Positions 33,003-45,905 are shown, counted from the first letter of the stretch. The stretch: DNA of 64,000 nt from Schoenoplectus triqueter (GCA_964058805.1 CAXKVV010000282.1:186001-250000); one strand, 5' to 3'. Notes: a model not told the origin generated them from the letters alone. Program-made: numbers and translations.

Positions 33003-34161
33003 ATTTTAGAAGCGCTTATAACAACAAGTTGACAGGCATTAAACCTAATTTCTCTAAATGTAAGAACCTCATGTATCTTGTACTCTCTTATAATCAGTTC
33101 TCTGGAGAATTCCCTCAATGCTTATGGGATGTGGTAGGGCTTGAATACATAGATTTGCACATGAACAACATTTCTACCATCAACCCTGACCATGTAGCCA
33201 AAAACTCATTTCTCAAAGAGCTACATTTGACCAACAATAAGTTAGCCGGAGATTTTCCAGCACCATTGAAGTATTGTAAAAGATTGGTTCTATTAGACCT
33301 TGAAGGGAATAGATTGAGCGGGGAACTCCCGAAATGGATTGGAGACGTAATGCCATCTTTGGCTATTCTTCAACTAGGTTCAAATTTGTTTCGAGGGGGC
33401 ATTCCACCAGAACTTTTCTGACTTCAAACGCTTCATGTTCTGGATCTTTCGGGAAATAATTTCTCTGGTAACATTCCACCTGAATTAGGTTCTCTTGCTA
33501 GCATGAAGAAAGAATCACAATTTGTAGTGAGCAGAGATTACAATATAAGATGCAATGTTGCCGTAAAATTGAAAGGAAAGTACTATTACTTCCCTTCAAA
33601 ATCACTTTATTTGACTACCATAGACCTGTCATCCAACCATCTCTCTGGACCAATTCCTAAGGATTATAACAAACCTGTTAGGTCTAGTATGCTTGAGTTT
33701 AGCTAACAACTCAATTGTTGGAAATATTCCAACTACGATAGGAAACATGAAGTGGCTAGAATCCCTGGACTTGTTGATGAACCAACTCTCTGGTCCCATT
33801 CCTTCGACTCTGAGTTCGTTGACATTTTTGGCGTGGCTGAATGTATCATACAACAATTTGTCAGACCCATCCCGATAGGTTCACTATTGCAAACCTTTAT
33901 TGACCCATCAATATATAGTGAAAATATGAGGCTATGTGGTATCCTCTGCCCAAAAAAATGCTCCACTGGTCCTGACAGTCCTAACACTCCTGAAAATAAG
34001 AATGGTGATAACCGAACTAAACTTGGATACTCTCTGGTTCTATCATTCTAGGATTTGCATTGGGCTTTTGGGGCATCATAGGTTATCTTTTACTGAACAA
34101 ATCATGGAGGGCACGATACTACAATTTCATTGATTATGTTCAGGCTAGATGCACGAGGTAA
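33003..34161 (+). pseudogene. LRR receptor-like protein gene, truncated and frameshifted
   Basis: The translated product shows consecutive extracellular LRRs (LxxLxLxxNxLxGxxP pattern: YNNKLTGI, YNQFSGEFP, NNKLAGDFP, GNRLSGELP, GNNFSGNIPPELG). A break region resembling the island or linker of RLPs follows, then three more LRRs (TTIDLSSNHLSGPIP, SIVGNIP, NQLSGPIP), a cap with CGILCPKKC, a transmembrane stretch around 34020-34090 and a short basic tail ending at a stop at 34159. Plant RLPs of this kind (EIX/Cf type) are plasma-membrane immune receptors without a kinase. Here the signal peptide and most N-terminal LRRs are missing. A stop lies at 33420, and frameshifts occur near 33663, 33865 and 34045. 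It is a pseudogene. Confidence 0.85.
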
Positions 34162-34168
34162 AAATAAG

Positions 34169-34173
34169 TGGAC
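34169..34173 (+). repeat. Target site duplication TGGAC (left)
   Basis: Matches 38973-38977 across the second copia element. Confidence 0.95.
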
Positions 34174-34434
34174 TGTTGAGAAATTGAAATAATCCTCAGG
34201 ATATTCACAATCGGATATGCACCTAATTTGGCTTCTATTAGCCAGCAAATATCAAGCAACTCCACTAGCCGTTTTACCAAAATAAGGAAATAGTATTTGT
34301 AATTGATTTGTAATCAACGGCTAGCCAAGAGCACAAATTAGGAATATACAACAGCTAATTTTTTGGACTTAAGCTATAAAATAGCTCTACCTTGTACAAT
34401 AAATAATATACAAAAACTTTCAACCTCTTTAATA
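34174..34434 (+). repeat. 5' LTR of the second copia element
   Basis: 261 bp, starts TGTTGAGAAA and ends TTTAATA. The last two bases are TA instead of CA, fixed by the adjoining primer site and by the target duplication at the other end. Confidence 0.9.
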
Positions 34435-34447
34435 TGGTATCAGAGCC
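34435..34447 (+). promoter_or_regulatory. Primer binding site of the second copia element
   Basis: TGGTATCAGAGCC directly abuts the 5' LTR. Confidence 0.95.
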
Positions 34448-34503
34448 AGAGAGATCATAAGCCACAAAACCAGAACAATCAGCAACAAAAAAAACACAGA
34501 GAG

Positions 34504-37500
34504 ATGTCAGAAGCCCCAGGTGGAGGCCATGCGGCGGCAGCCGACGGTAACTCTTCCATGCGGCTCACCACCATCCCTCTTAACAAACACAATTACCAGA
34601 CATGGTCACGCGCCATTATCAAATCCCTTAAAGGCAGAGGCAAAATCGGATACATTACTGGAATCAAGAAAAAACCAGAAAATGCTGAGAAAGAGAAAGA
34701 AAAAACCGAAGAATGGGAGATTGAAGACAATCAGGTTTCAACATGGATTCTCAATTCCATGGAACCAAGGTATTGTGAGCAATTCATCTTTATAAATATA
34801 GCTTTTGAGCTTTGGCAAGAAATCCAACAAAATTTCAGCAACGAAAATAATTTTGCCCGCATATATGAATTGAAACAAGAAATTTCCCAAATCAAGCAAG
34901 GGAATTTATCCATGACAGAATATATAGGATCTCTGAAAACCAAGTTTGAGGAATTAGCAACCTTAAACCCAATAACCACTGACCTTAAATTGCTCCAAGA
35001 AAGAGCTGAACTTGATAGAGTGTACCAGCTTCTAGCTGGACTTGACCCAAGCTACGAGCCAATACGAGCACATATAATGATGTCCAGTGATCCACCGTCC
35101 TTCTCCACCATCTCCGCTCTATTACAACGCGAGGAGACTCGCAGGAAAGTGATGAATCATGAGACCAATGACAAAACCGAAAACTCCACCTTCCTCACTA
35201 AAAACACAAAGAACTACCAAAACCCTAGCTCCGATCGGCGCGGGAGGGGCGCACTAGCAACCACCGAGACTTGCACTAATTGCAAAAAACAGGGTCACAA
35301 TCGCGATGGCTGTTGGTTTCTCTACCCCCACCTTCGTCCGGCCAAGAAAAAGGGAAATGGCGGTGCAACAGAGGCAGTTCGGTTCCAGAGAAGAGATGAT
35401 GAAGAGAGGAGAGGATATACGGCGGTGACTGAAGCTAAACCTAGCCTTGCGATTAAAAGAGGAGAGAGTGGTCCGCTGGCGATCGCTGGGCCAAACACAA
35501 ATGCGCATATCTCCTCACCTGTGACGCCGCAAATCCAAGATCAGTTGGGTTTACTGATTTCGCAAGTGAACAGTCTCCTCTCAGCACAAGCCCAACAGAA
35601 AGGTTTGAAATCGGTATTTCTTTCTAAAATCAGTTTAGACAATAATACTTGGATTATTGATTCTGGAGCAACCAATCATATGACTAATTATAAGAGCCAT
35701 CTTCTGAATTTGAAAAATTATGACACTAGTCAATATGTCAGTGTTGCTAATGGTACCAAAATACCAATTCAAGGACAAGGTACGGTTAAAATATTTGATC
35801 GAAACATTAGTAATGTCTTGTATATACCTGGTCTTACAACCAATCTGTTATCTGTCCAAAAATTGATACAATACTTAAATTGTAATGTTATATTTCATTC
35901 TAATAGAGTAGTCTTTCAGGACAAAATTACGGGGAAGAAGATTGGTGAAGGACTAGAGAGAAATGGGCTTTATGTGATCAATTACCCCAACCATGCTTTA
36001 CAAATCAGTAATAAGGAATCTAGTAACTTGCTGCATTGGAGGCTAGGCCATCCTTCAAATAAAGTTTTAAATAATCTATTTATGTTTTCAAAGTTAGATT
36101 TTGATAATTGTGATGTGTGTAGATTTTCGAAACAAACTCGACTTCCTTTTTCATTATCTCAAACTAAATCCGAAAAACCTTTTGACCTTGTTCATTCAGA
36201 TGTATGGACTGCCCCTATAGACTCTTACAATGGTTTCAAATACTACGTCATTTTTATTGATGATTTTTCGCGTACTACGTGGCTATACCTACTCAAAACA
36301 AAATCTGATGTTTATTCTTGCTTTGAAGAATTTTTCAATTATGTTATAAATCAATATAATGCTAACATTAAAATTTTTAGATCTGATAATGGAACTGAGT
36401 TTATAAATAAACAATTCTCCGAATTTTTTAAACAAAAGGGCATCCTTTATCAAACTTCCTGTATTTATACACCCGAATAAAATGGTGTGTCGGAAAGAAA
36501 AAACCGTCATATTCTTGAAGTAACTAGATCCTTACTTTTTCAATCAAATGTTCCAAAAAAATTTTGGTCCGATGCCGTCCTTACAGCAATTTACCTGATT
36601 AATAGGCTTCCAACCCCGATTCTAGAAAATCAAAGTCCTTTAGAAACCCTAAATAAAAGAAAAATGAGGCTTAATCATTTAAAAATTTTTGGTTGTACAA
36701 GCTTTGTACATATCAAAAGAACCGATAAACTTGACAAAAATGCGGTTAAGACCATTTTTTTAGGATACTCAACAAAACAAAAAGGTTATAAATGCTATGA
36801 CCCGGTTAATAAAAAAATTTATATCTCTAGAAATGTCATTTTCTTTGAACAAGAACCATACTACAAAGGGCATACAGATGAAACTATTAGATCTGACATA
36901 GCACCAATGCCGACCCCAGTTGAAACACCAGTAAGTATAGAGGATTCTAGTTCAAGGGGAGATCAATCAAGTGAGCAGCAGACACAGGAATCAAGTGAGC
37001 AACAGACGCAACAACAGATACAACCAAGAAGGTCAAGCAAAACTATTCATCCTCCTAGCAGGTTAAGGGACTTTGTCACCAATCAGGTAACATATCCTAT
37101 TCATAACTTTATTAATCTTGACAATGTCAAACCTCAGTTTAAAGCTTTTCTTCTTAACCTTGATAACAAAGAACCAACTAGTTTTAATGAAGCCATAAAT
37201 TATTCGGTTTGGAAAGAAGCCATGTTGGATGAGCTTCAAGCTCTTGAAAAAAATCATACATGGGATCTAGTGTCTTTACCCATAGGAAAAAAAACCGGTA
37301 GGATGCAAGTGGGTTTACAAGATTAAGTATAACAGTAATGGAACCATAGAAAGACACAAAGCCAGACTTGTAGCAAAAGGGTATACTCAGACCTATGGTA
37401 TCGATTATCACGAAATCTTTGCTCCAGTTGCCAAGATGAACACAGTCAAAATTCTGCTATCTGTGGCAATTAATTCTGGCTGGAAACTGTACCAAATGGA

Positions 37501-38730
37501 TGTAAAAAATGCCTTCCTACAAGGTAACCTGGAAGAAGAGGTATACATGACTATTCCACAAGGACATGAAAAGGAAAAATCAGGTATGGTGTGTAAACTC
37601 AACAAAGCTATTTATGGTCTTAAGCAATCACCCCGTGCTTGGTATGCCAAACTTAGTCATGCACTCCTTCTTAATAACTTTACTAAAAGTGCATCCGACT
37701 CAACAATGTTTGTTCAAACCATTAATAACACCATTACTGTTGTACTTATTTATGTGGATGACATCATTATTGCAGGCAATGATGATAATCAAATTGCGAA
37801 CGTTAAAAATTATTTGAAAGAAAAATTTGACATTAAGGATTTAGGAAAGTTGCGATATTTTTTAGGAATTGAGATTGCTCATTCAAATAAAGGTTTGTTT
37901 CTCTCTCAAAGGAAATACACTCTTGACTTACTAAAAGAAACCGGAAAATTAGGAGCTAAGCCTTATTCAACACCTATGGATTGTAATACTAAACTTAACC
38001 CAGAAGATGGTAAACCTCTCACTAACGTAGGGCAATATCAACGACTTGTAGGAAAGTTAATCTACCTCACAGTAACAAGACCAGATATAGCATTTGCTGT
38101 AAGTGTAGTAAGTCAGTTTATGCATTTACCCAGAACTAGTCACTTAGACGCTGTTAACCAAATTTAGGATACCTAAAGGGTTCACCGGGACAAGGGATAT
38201 GGATGAAACCAAATAATTCTAATAATATTGTTGGTTATTCAGATGCAGATTGGGCTGGTAGCTGTGACAGAAAATCAACTACCGGATACTGCACTCTCGT
38301 TGGTGGAAACCTAGTAACTTGGAAAAGCAAAAAACAGAACGTAGTTGCTAGGTCAAGTACTGAGGCAGAATATAGAGTCATGGCGTCTACCGCAAGTGAA
38401 CTCATATGGATAAAACAAGTTCTCCAGGATCTGAAAATCAATCACAACCGACCTATGCAGATGTACTGTGACAATCAGTCTGCCAGACACATTGCTTCTA
38501 ATCCGGTCTTCCACGAAAGAACCAAACACATAGAAGTTGACTGTCACTTTATAAGGGAAAAAGTACAGTCAAAGGAAATTAAAACTCTTTTTGTGCGCAG
38601 CTCAAATCAACTGGCAGATATCTTCACAAAGGCGCTTGGAACAACCAACTTCCGACAAATACTCTTCAAGTTGGGATCAATCAATCTATACGGATCCAAC
38701 TTGAGGGGGAGGGTTGAGAAATTGAAATAA
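34504..38730 (+). pseudogene. copia gag-pol with one stop and two frameshifts
   Basis: The frame opens at 34504 (MSEAPGG); the longer upstream frame runs into the LTR. Domains in order: capsid (NYQTWSRAIIKSLKGRGK), CX2CX4HX4C knuckle from about residue 257, protease DSGA with Asp about residue 386, pre-integrase HWRLGHPS with CDVC, integrase with HSDVW about residue 566 and RSDNGTE. A stop at 36478 falls a few codons before the third catalytic residue of integrase. The frame then stays open to a shift near 37296, after which RT runs with YVDD near 37750 and QMDVKNAFLQG. A second 1-bp shift lies near 38165, followed by RNase H (GYSDADWAG, TEAEY, CDNQSA, HIEVDCHFIRE). It is complete in domains but disabled by these three lesions. 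Confidence 0.92.
38700..38711 (+). promoter_or_regulatory. Polypurine tract of the second copia element
   Basis: CTTGAGGGGGAGG-type sequence directly before the 3' LTR. Confidence 0.85.
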
Positions 38731-38972
38731 TCCTCAGGATATTCACCATCGGATATGCACCTAATTTGGCTTCTATTAGCCAGCAAATATCAAGCAACTC
38801 CACTAGCCGTTTTACCAAAATAAGGAAATAGTATCTGTAATTGATTTGTAATCAACGGCTAGCCAAGAGCACAAATTAGGAATATACAACAGCTATTTTT
38901 TTGGACTTAAGCTATAAAATAGCTCTACCTTGTACAATAAATAATATACAAAAACTTTCAACCTCTTTAATA
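38712..38972 (+). repeat. 3' LTR of the second copia element
   Basis: 261 bp. It begins GGTTGAG where the 5' LTR has TGTTGAG, so its first base is changed. It differs from the 5' LTR at a few further positions ('ttcaccatc', 'agtatctgt', 'cagctattt'). Confidence 0.9.
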
Positions 38973-38977
38973 TGGAC
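38973..38977 (+). repeat. Target site duplication TGGAC (right)
   Basis: Matches 34169-34173. Confidence 0.95.
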
Positions 38978-41396
38978 ATCTATAACAATTTGATCTGTAA
39001 ATATTACATTAGACGAAAACAATCTTCTTTTAATTTATCCAGCATGCATGTACCACTTCAGTGTTTGTAACAATAAGTTGTATATTACCAACTGTTAAGT
39101 CTACTGAGTGTTTTGCAGGAACTTTTTTTTTCCAACTGTGAGAGCAATTTTCTTTTCCATTTTAGGTACTATTGATTCAATAAAATGTTGCTGCTAGCAA
39201 ATATAATTGTTGAACATGAGTGCCCTTGAGTAAAAAAAATCATGCTATATAACACAGAACTGTCAGATTTTGCAAATGACTCGATCTATTGTACCCAAAT
39301 GAAACGGCAAAATAACATACAAAATCCGCGCGCTAAAATAAAGTAGATTTTTACTGATATAATTTGGCGTGTCTTGTAATGCAAATTGAGCTTATTCAAT
39401 GTTATTTTAGAGCACCCAGACCAATCAAAGTCAGCCTGATGGATCTGTTCTCCAAGTACCTGTTAATTTGGTCCAGTTGATTAAACAAAAATTCATTCAG
39501 GACATACTGGCACCAGTCATACCAGCACAAGCTGCACCATATTCCAAATGACTAATGCAGGCACTTATTCACTCATGCATTCTGTCATATCCTCAAGTGT
39601 TTGCCCTGGACTACTAGAGTCTTTGAAGATGAGAGCTGCAAACGATGGAGAAATTGGGATTTAATGAGATTAATTGGAGAGATGGACTTAAAAGAGGGAT
39701 TTTGAATGGGCTGAAGGAATTATAATTTGGGGCCATAGTGTATTATTACTTGGGCAAACGTTAGATTTTTAGTGCATGAATTGGTTTTATTAGCAGTATA
39801 AAGGAATCTTTAATTTTTCTTTTCGATTACTCAATTCAGTTTGACAAGAAATTGATGTGCATGAAAATCCGAAACTACCAATAAATCCAACACAATCATG
39901 GAGAAACTTGACCTCATTCTAACTCACATCCAACATGCCACAAACAATCCGGACCTCTTTTAAATATGCAACCTAGTTCCCTAAGCTTGCGTTTATAACA
40001 TTGAAACCTTTTTTTGCAACTTCTATCTGCAGTATGCTAAGATTAAATAGGTCTAAAGATTGGAAAAGTAGAAAGTACCTAAGCAAGCCCTACAGAGGAA
40101 GCAAGCTAGAGGTGCTAAATTTGTCTGAAGGGAACAGATCTGGTTATTGCCTTTGAATTGCACCTGCAAAAGCCTAATTAAAGCATGCCTCTCTGTTATC
40201 ATAAATCAAAGAGGTGTTTCCTTGAGAATAAAAAACAAAAGAATGGATGTCCATCCCTTTCTCATGTGCCTCTGGTCTTTAATCAATCTGGTCACTGGTG
40301 CTGTACACTGTACAGTCATTAATATTTCGTTGGAAGTTCCTCATCCTGTACTTCCAGCAAAAACCAAGTAATAAGTGTGATATGTTCATACTAAAATTGT
40401 GTTTGTGCAAAAATAACGATAACTAAGAGCTTATGAAATAATGGACCCCAAAGAACTTAAAATATTTTAAAAATGTATATATATTACTAAAAAAGTTTGG
40501 ACCATGTAAAAAAAATACATGTTTTTAGACGAGGAATAATATGTTAGTTCTTACTTTTAATTTGAAACAATCTGAAAGCGTGAACTCGTGATTTGTGATG
40601 GTATTATTTAGCGTAAGAAGGAGAGAAAATCTAGGCCTCCTATGAAACGACGAGATGCATACTCTTCCAAGCTGCAATCACATTCCTAAATAAACGAGTA
40701 CATTAAAATATGCATTCTTCAGCCCATGTGATGCACATACTAATTCCGCGATTCGCATTAATGATATAATTATTTATAGAAGGTTCGCAGGAAATATAAA
40801 AATATTGGCACACAAACTTACATTGACTTGTCTATTTTTGTTATTAGTTTTTTTCCTTGATCCTGGAGCTTATTAGATGCGGTACGGATGTTCAAAATCT
40901 GGAATTGTAATCAAATTTCTTCAACCAGAACTGAAGGGTGACATTCCAATTATTTATAATAACCAGAGGAAGTAGACTATTCAGTGATCAGTGAAGTAGC
41001 TAGAACAGATGCAAAAAAAAAAAAAGAAATTGCAACTTACATGTAAAAATAATAAGATGCACAATTTATTCCACACATGAACACCCTCAATCACCGTGAT
41101 CTTAGATAAAACACAAAAAATCGAGAAAAAAAATTATAAATGCAAACTTCCCTTATTTAGGACTGAAATTAATAAAATGACAAAATGAAAAAAAAAATAG
41201 AATAAAACAAGTACGCCAACGCTTTTGCATCAAAAACTCACAAGCAACTCCGCACATATCTTTCAATCAACACATGAACAAACTTAATTTTGACCAAAAC
41301 TAAACCAAAATTTCAAATAGAAATCATAGGTTTTTTTCGCTTAGACCCGGCAATATATATTTGTACACTCCAGATACAACCAATACTCTCTCGAAA
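38978..41396. other. Intergenic; one unassigned exon-like segment
   Basis: At 39411-39548 an open run of 46 codons, including VPVNLVQLIKQKFIQDILAP, follows a TTATTTTAG acceptor and ends in a stop. It looks like an exon remnant but no family was recognised. The ORF at 40147-40371 has no motif. 41000-41396 probably includes the 3' UTR of the FLA gene to its right. Confidence 0.4.
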
Positions 41397-43074
41397 TCAG
41401 AACATTAAATTTACCAGTATTCCCATCATAGAGGTCACTGCTGCCAAGGACCCGGCTCCCTTAACAATCATTCCCGCACGATTCTCATCAGCTGCCTTCT
41501 GATCAGCTGCTTGTTGGTCAGGGCCAGGTGCTGGCTCTGGTGCCTCTGTCGGCACTTGCTTTTTCCCCTTGCCGGCCTTTGTAGGTGCCTCAGCCACAAC
41601 AGGTGCTGGAGCCGAGGCCGGTGCTAAAGCCTTCTTCTTAAACAATTCTCTCGGCTCGAGCACCTTATCAATTGTATAAAGAGCCAATGGTTCCTCATCC
41701 TTTACGGTCCCCACAATCTTAGCTACAACCCCGACAGGTGTCTTTATCGTCACCACCTCGCCGTCATTTTGAACAGTGAGATTAAAGTTCTTCTTGTCTG
41801 TTGCCAGAGTATTCATGACACCATTGCTTGACCGCAGCATCTGCACAGAGTAATACACTGGAACTGCATGGTACAATAGCAGGTTGAGCTTTCCGGCATC
41901 AGTCAAATTTTTGAATTTTGGGAGAAATTCCTTCATTGCCTGGTCAAGGGGGCAGAAAACCGTCAACCCTCCCTCAATGTCGTTTTGAAAAGTCGTGGCG
42001 GCATCTCCAGTCGAAAGCAGAAGATCAGCAAAGGTTTTGCATCCCTTGGCAGCAATGAGTTCAGTGATGTTTACTGCTGTCGGGGCCTCAGCAGGTGCTT
42101 CGGCGACAGGGGAGTCGAGAATAGAGCTGATCTGTATGACAGAGATGTTGTAAGGCTGCTCAAAAATGGATTTGACAAAGGAAGCGGGTTTAGAAGTGTC
42201 TGGATCAGAGTCGGAGGGAGCGAAGGTCACGATGCCACCTTTGTGCATTGATATGTTGACGAAACCTGATGTTCCTGGGGCATTTCCAGATGCCTGATTC
42301 ATAGAGGAAATTAATTGTCAAAAGTTTTTTTCATTTGCTTCTTAATTATTTGGCATTCCACTGATTATCAGAGTTAAAGACACCAAAAATAGACATAAAA
42401 AATTTAGAAAAGTGCTCCATAATTTATTTTGTGAACGTAGCTGCAATTTAATTTATACTAATTAATTTGAGTATTCATATTTTCAATTTAACAAACGAAA
42501 AGAAATAAAATACGACGAATTTGCTCTAAAACTACAATTCAAGAGTTACTCAGCCAGAGTGCAGAAAAATTAAAAGGATCTATATGACTAAAACCCTTTA
42601 AACCCTGCTCTGCTTCCACATTCAAGAGTTGATCACAGTGGCTACACAACCCTGGTTTTAAAAATAAAAACAAATAAAAAAAAATATTCCATTCAAACAG
42701 GTCATAATTCATAAAACAAATTACAGTACCTGAAAAAAGGAGGAGGAGAGAGTAGAATCGCCGGAGAGCTGGTGGAGCTTTCGGGCCCCAAAGTAATCAA
42801 CCAAAACATGGAGGGAAAGCACATGCCGCATCGTCGGCAATGAGAGGCCTCGCGCAAGGAACGGTCCCATGTCTCCATTGCTCACGGCCAGACAGGTTAT
42901 CGTGAGCCGGCGGTTGATCTCGTCGGCAAGGTGTGTGACACTCAGGTAGTGGTTGAAGGTGGAGAACTCCGGGTGCTTGGCCAGGATCTTTGTTATGTTG
43001 TGACCTCGGCACAACGGAGCGCACGAGGCAAGGAGAAAGAGGAAGGTGATAGAGAGGAGCCTCATTTTGCTCAT
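41397..43074 (-). CDS. Fasciclin-like arabinogalactan protein (FLA1/FLA2 type), two exons
   Basis: Minus strand; exon 1 is 43074-42730 (115 codons), exon 2 is 42293-41397, with a GT-AG intron of 436 bp in phase 0. The product is 413 aa. Residues 1-24 form a signal peptide (MSKMRLLSITFLFLLASCAP). A first FAS1 domain spans about 25-175, an Ala/Pro AGP-type linker with AEAPAEAP about 179-186, and a second FAS1 domain about 191-332 with the conserved YH motif (LLLYHAVPVYY). An AP-rich glycomodule follows at about 338-374, then a C-terminal hydrophobic tail from about 387, consistent with GPI-anchor replacement. Such proteins are secreted, O-glycosylated on hydroxyproline and held at the outer plasma membrane or cell wall. 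Arabidopsis FLA1 and FLA2 have similar length and two FAS1 domains. The start is the first ATG, followed by a hydrophobic core. The 5' leader is CT-rich. The gene looks intact. Confidence 0.93.
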
Positions 43075-44240
43075 TCGAGAGAGAACGAGAGAGAGAGAGA
43101 TGGGGGAAGTGCAAATGGCGGAGCAGGGAGTGTGATTGTGTGAACTGTGGTAGTGAAGGTGTTAGAAACCTTGTGCTGGCGCTGAAATGTAGAGCCCTTG
43201 ATGTTAAGATGTATTTACAATGATTACCACTGTTATCCATGTGTCAAGTTGTACCCCATTTTCAGTTGCAGATGGAGATTTCTCCAGTTGCGAAAAACTG
43301 GAGTAGTTTAAAATTTCTAAATGCAGCGGGCCTACTTCCACGGCCTACGGGCTATGGTTCCGGAGATTTAAAGCGGCATCCGGGAAATCAGTTAATTTGT
43401 GGTCCTTCCTGTGATGAGTGGGTGTCCAACCACAGATGGCATGCTAAGGGTGGAAAACTGGAAAATGCAGAATTAAAATAATCTATGGAAAAATTAGAAA
43501 ATTAAGTAATTTTAATTATAACATAATATATTAAATTCAATTTTGATAAAAAATTCAATTAAAGTTAAAGTACGATTGAAAAGGAGACGTGTGACAAAAA
43601 AAATCAGAAAAAATAATAACAATATGTGAGGTAATATTTTTATTATATCCTAATTGTTTCTTTCAGCATGTCTGAAATTTTTGACGAATTGTATAGACAA
43701 TAAAATACTCATCTCATTTTATTCATAAAATTTATGGATTTTTGTTTTTTTTCACTGGAGAAAATAATAGTTTGATATATCATTTACATTGCTAGATCAT
43801 TATTTTATGATTTTTTTACCATGCCAAGTTATATATGAATCATAAGTTTATAAGGAGAGTGAGACCATAGTAACATAACTCATAAATAATTTAATTTTTA
43901 CACATACCATATATTTTATGAATAATTCGTCAGTTTAATATATATATATATATATATAATGTATTTTTTTGGTTAAAAAATATTTTATTCATGAATTATT
44001 TATGAATAAAATATATTATATATTATTTTAAATAAAAATTTATATTATTTTTATATATTCTTAAAGTTTTAATATTTAAATATATATTTTATTTATATTA
44101 TATGAAATGAACTATTTCTGAATTATATCCGTATTATATCTGAATCTCGAACTTTTGGTCTCGCCGAATATTTTATGAATACCAAATTTATTACTATGAG
44201 TGAGACTGCCATTTATTAATGATTTGTCACACATGGATAT
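43075..44240. other. FLA upstream region and AT-rich intergenic DNA
   Basis: 43075-43110 (CT-rich on the minus strand) is the likely 5' UTR of the FLA gene. No clear TATA box was seen. The ORF at 43239-43481 has no motif. Beyond 43480 the sequence is AT-rich with a (TA)n run at 43937-43959. Confidence 0.45.
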
Positions 44241-45019
44241 GTACATGCAGATCAACAGAAGATCTTATATAGTCAGAAAGGAAACGAGAATGGGATGGTC
44301 AGTGCACGTGCCCGTGGCGACTTTGTTTTCGCTAAGCCCTTAGCACTTGACAGCCATTTATCGGAGATCTAGCGATGCTCAATCGTCATGGCGACCCTAA
44401 AATAAAGTACTAGAGACTAGAGAGGAAGGCGATACAGTCAGAAACGACACCGACAGTACAGAAAAGAAGTGAAACCAAACTGCCAATTTTTATTCTCTTC
44501 TCTTATCTGATAACGTGGGCCCAGGCCCCAGGCAAGGCCAAGAGAGCTTTTACTCTAACATTGGCGTTGGATCGGGGCAAAGGAATGTGCTTCAACGCCT
44601 CATCGGACGGTTAAAGTGATTGTTGCATGGAAATGTGAGCACAAAATAGAGATGTGTTACACGTCTCTGGACTCATTAGCTGAGATTCCTTATTCTACAG
44701 TATCAGTAACAACTAATGGGGCATGGATTTCAGCATTTCACTTGTTTTGTTTAAGGGACAATATTTCTTTAGTTTAATTATGTCCAAAGACATATTTCTC
44801 AAGTTAAAAGTGTTAAGTTTCGTAATTAAAGAACTCGTAGCATCATGTTAATTAACTTCTAGATCGATTATATATTAAATTCGATGAGTATAAATTTTAG
44901 ATTTGATATATGGGATATTCAGAATTTTCAAATAATTATCCAAATGCGCAAACTACACACGACAATTGTTTGGGCAGTGTATATATGGCGTCTTGCTACA
45001 CCAAAGTACTTCACGTTGA
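44241..45019. other. Intergenic, moderate GC, nothing identified
   Basis: A less AT-rich block at 44270-44720 contains GCACGTGC (G-box-like) near 44305 but no usable ORF or splice-linked frame. Confidence 0.35.
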
Positions 45020-45455
45020 CCGGGGCGAATCCAAAGTTGTGGGGCACGTGTCCCCCTGAATTTTGAAAAATAGTTTTTTTCGATAATACTTTCGATAATT
45101 TATCCTCCCTATAAATTTTTTTGCCTCTCCTCCATGGATTGTCTGATTATCTTAATTGAGAAAAATATATTTAATATCATGCATAATAAAATAATTATGC
45201 AAAGATATTAAAATATAAAGTTACGAAGATGAAAATTTTCTTCATCAACTTGATTATCTATTACTTTGAGCTTTTTTTTGTTATTTTTAATATATAAAAT
45301 GTTATTATTTTAATATTTTTTATTAGGTAAGAATATATATTAAATTATTATTTTTTTATTTAGTACCCGATTAGTTAATGGGTTTGAACCCGATAAGCTA
45401 TTACAATCTAATAATTCTCCCCTCCCCTGACCAAAATCCTGCATCCGCCCCTGCG
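45020..45455. repeat. Possible non-autonomous element with GGGGCGGAT-type ends
   Basis: The left end reads GGGGCGAATCCAAAGTTGTG. The right end, reverse complemented, reads CAGGGGCGGATGCAGGATTT. The interior is AT-rich and non-coding. Only about 15 bp match at each end, so the call is weak. Confidence 0.35.
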
Positions 45456-45574
45456 CATAGAGTAATCATTTAATTTTTTTTTTGGTCGTCATACTTGAAC
45501 CACAGATAAACAGTTACAACGAAAAGTCTTAGATTCACGAGACGAGCAATTACCTTATAGTAAAATATCATAGA

Positions 45575-45905
45575 GAATAGGGGTGTCAACGAATTGTGTT
45601 TCATTTCGTTTCGTGGTAAATGAAATAGTTAACAAAAAATTTTTCTTTCATTTATTAAATGAAACTGTTTTCTATTTCGTGCAAAGAACGAAACAGTTAA
45701 CAAAACAGTATTTTTTTCATTTCGTTAAGTGTATTTCAGTGTAAAATACATGAAATTTTATGTTTCGTTTCATTTCGTGGTAAATGAAACGGTTGACGAA
45801 ATAATTTTCTATTTTATTTATTAAATAAAATGGTTAAAGAAAATAAAAATTCTTTCATTCCATTCGCGCAACAGTTAACGAAAGTGGATTATTTCGTGAT
45901 CGTTA
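45575..45905. repeat. Motif-rich non-autonomous element (CATTTCGTTTCGTGGTAAATG type)
   Basis: Starts AATAGGGGTGTCAACGAATT, the GGGGTGTCAA start common in plant hAT-like elements. It contains several copies of 'tttcatttcgtttcgtggta' and 'aaatgaaa(c/t)(a/g)gttaac(a/g)aaa'. No ORF. Confidence 0.45.

Larger units (their letters stand above)
34174..38972 (+). mobile_element. Second Ty1/copia element, single insertion
   Basis: A complete 4799-bp element has two 261-bp LTRs, an initiator-Met primer site, gag-pol, a polypurine tract and a 5-bp target duplication. It lies 12 bp beyond the stop of the LRR pseudogene, in the same orientation. About four differences between the LTRs were seen by eye, so it is fairly young. 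It is not related to the tandem array beyond the superfamily. Confidence 0.95.

Noticed and set aside
39411..39548. 46-codon exon-like segment
   Set aside because: Has an acceptor-like start but no recognised family and no linked exons; listed only within the intergenic note.
42931..43240. ORFs overlapping FLA exon 1 on both strands
   Set aside because: Shadows of the FLA coding and leader sequence.
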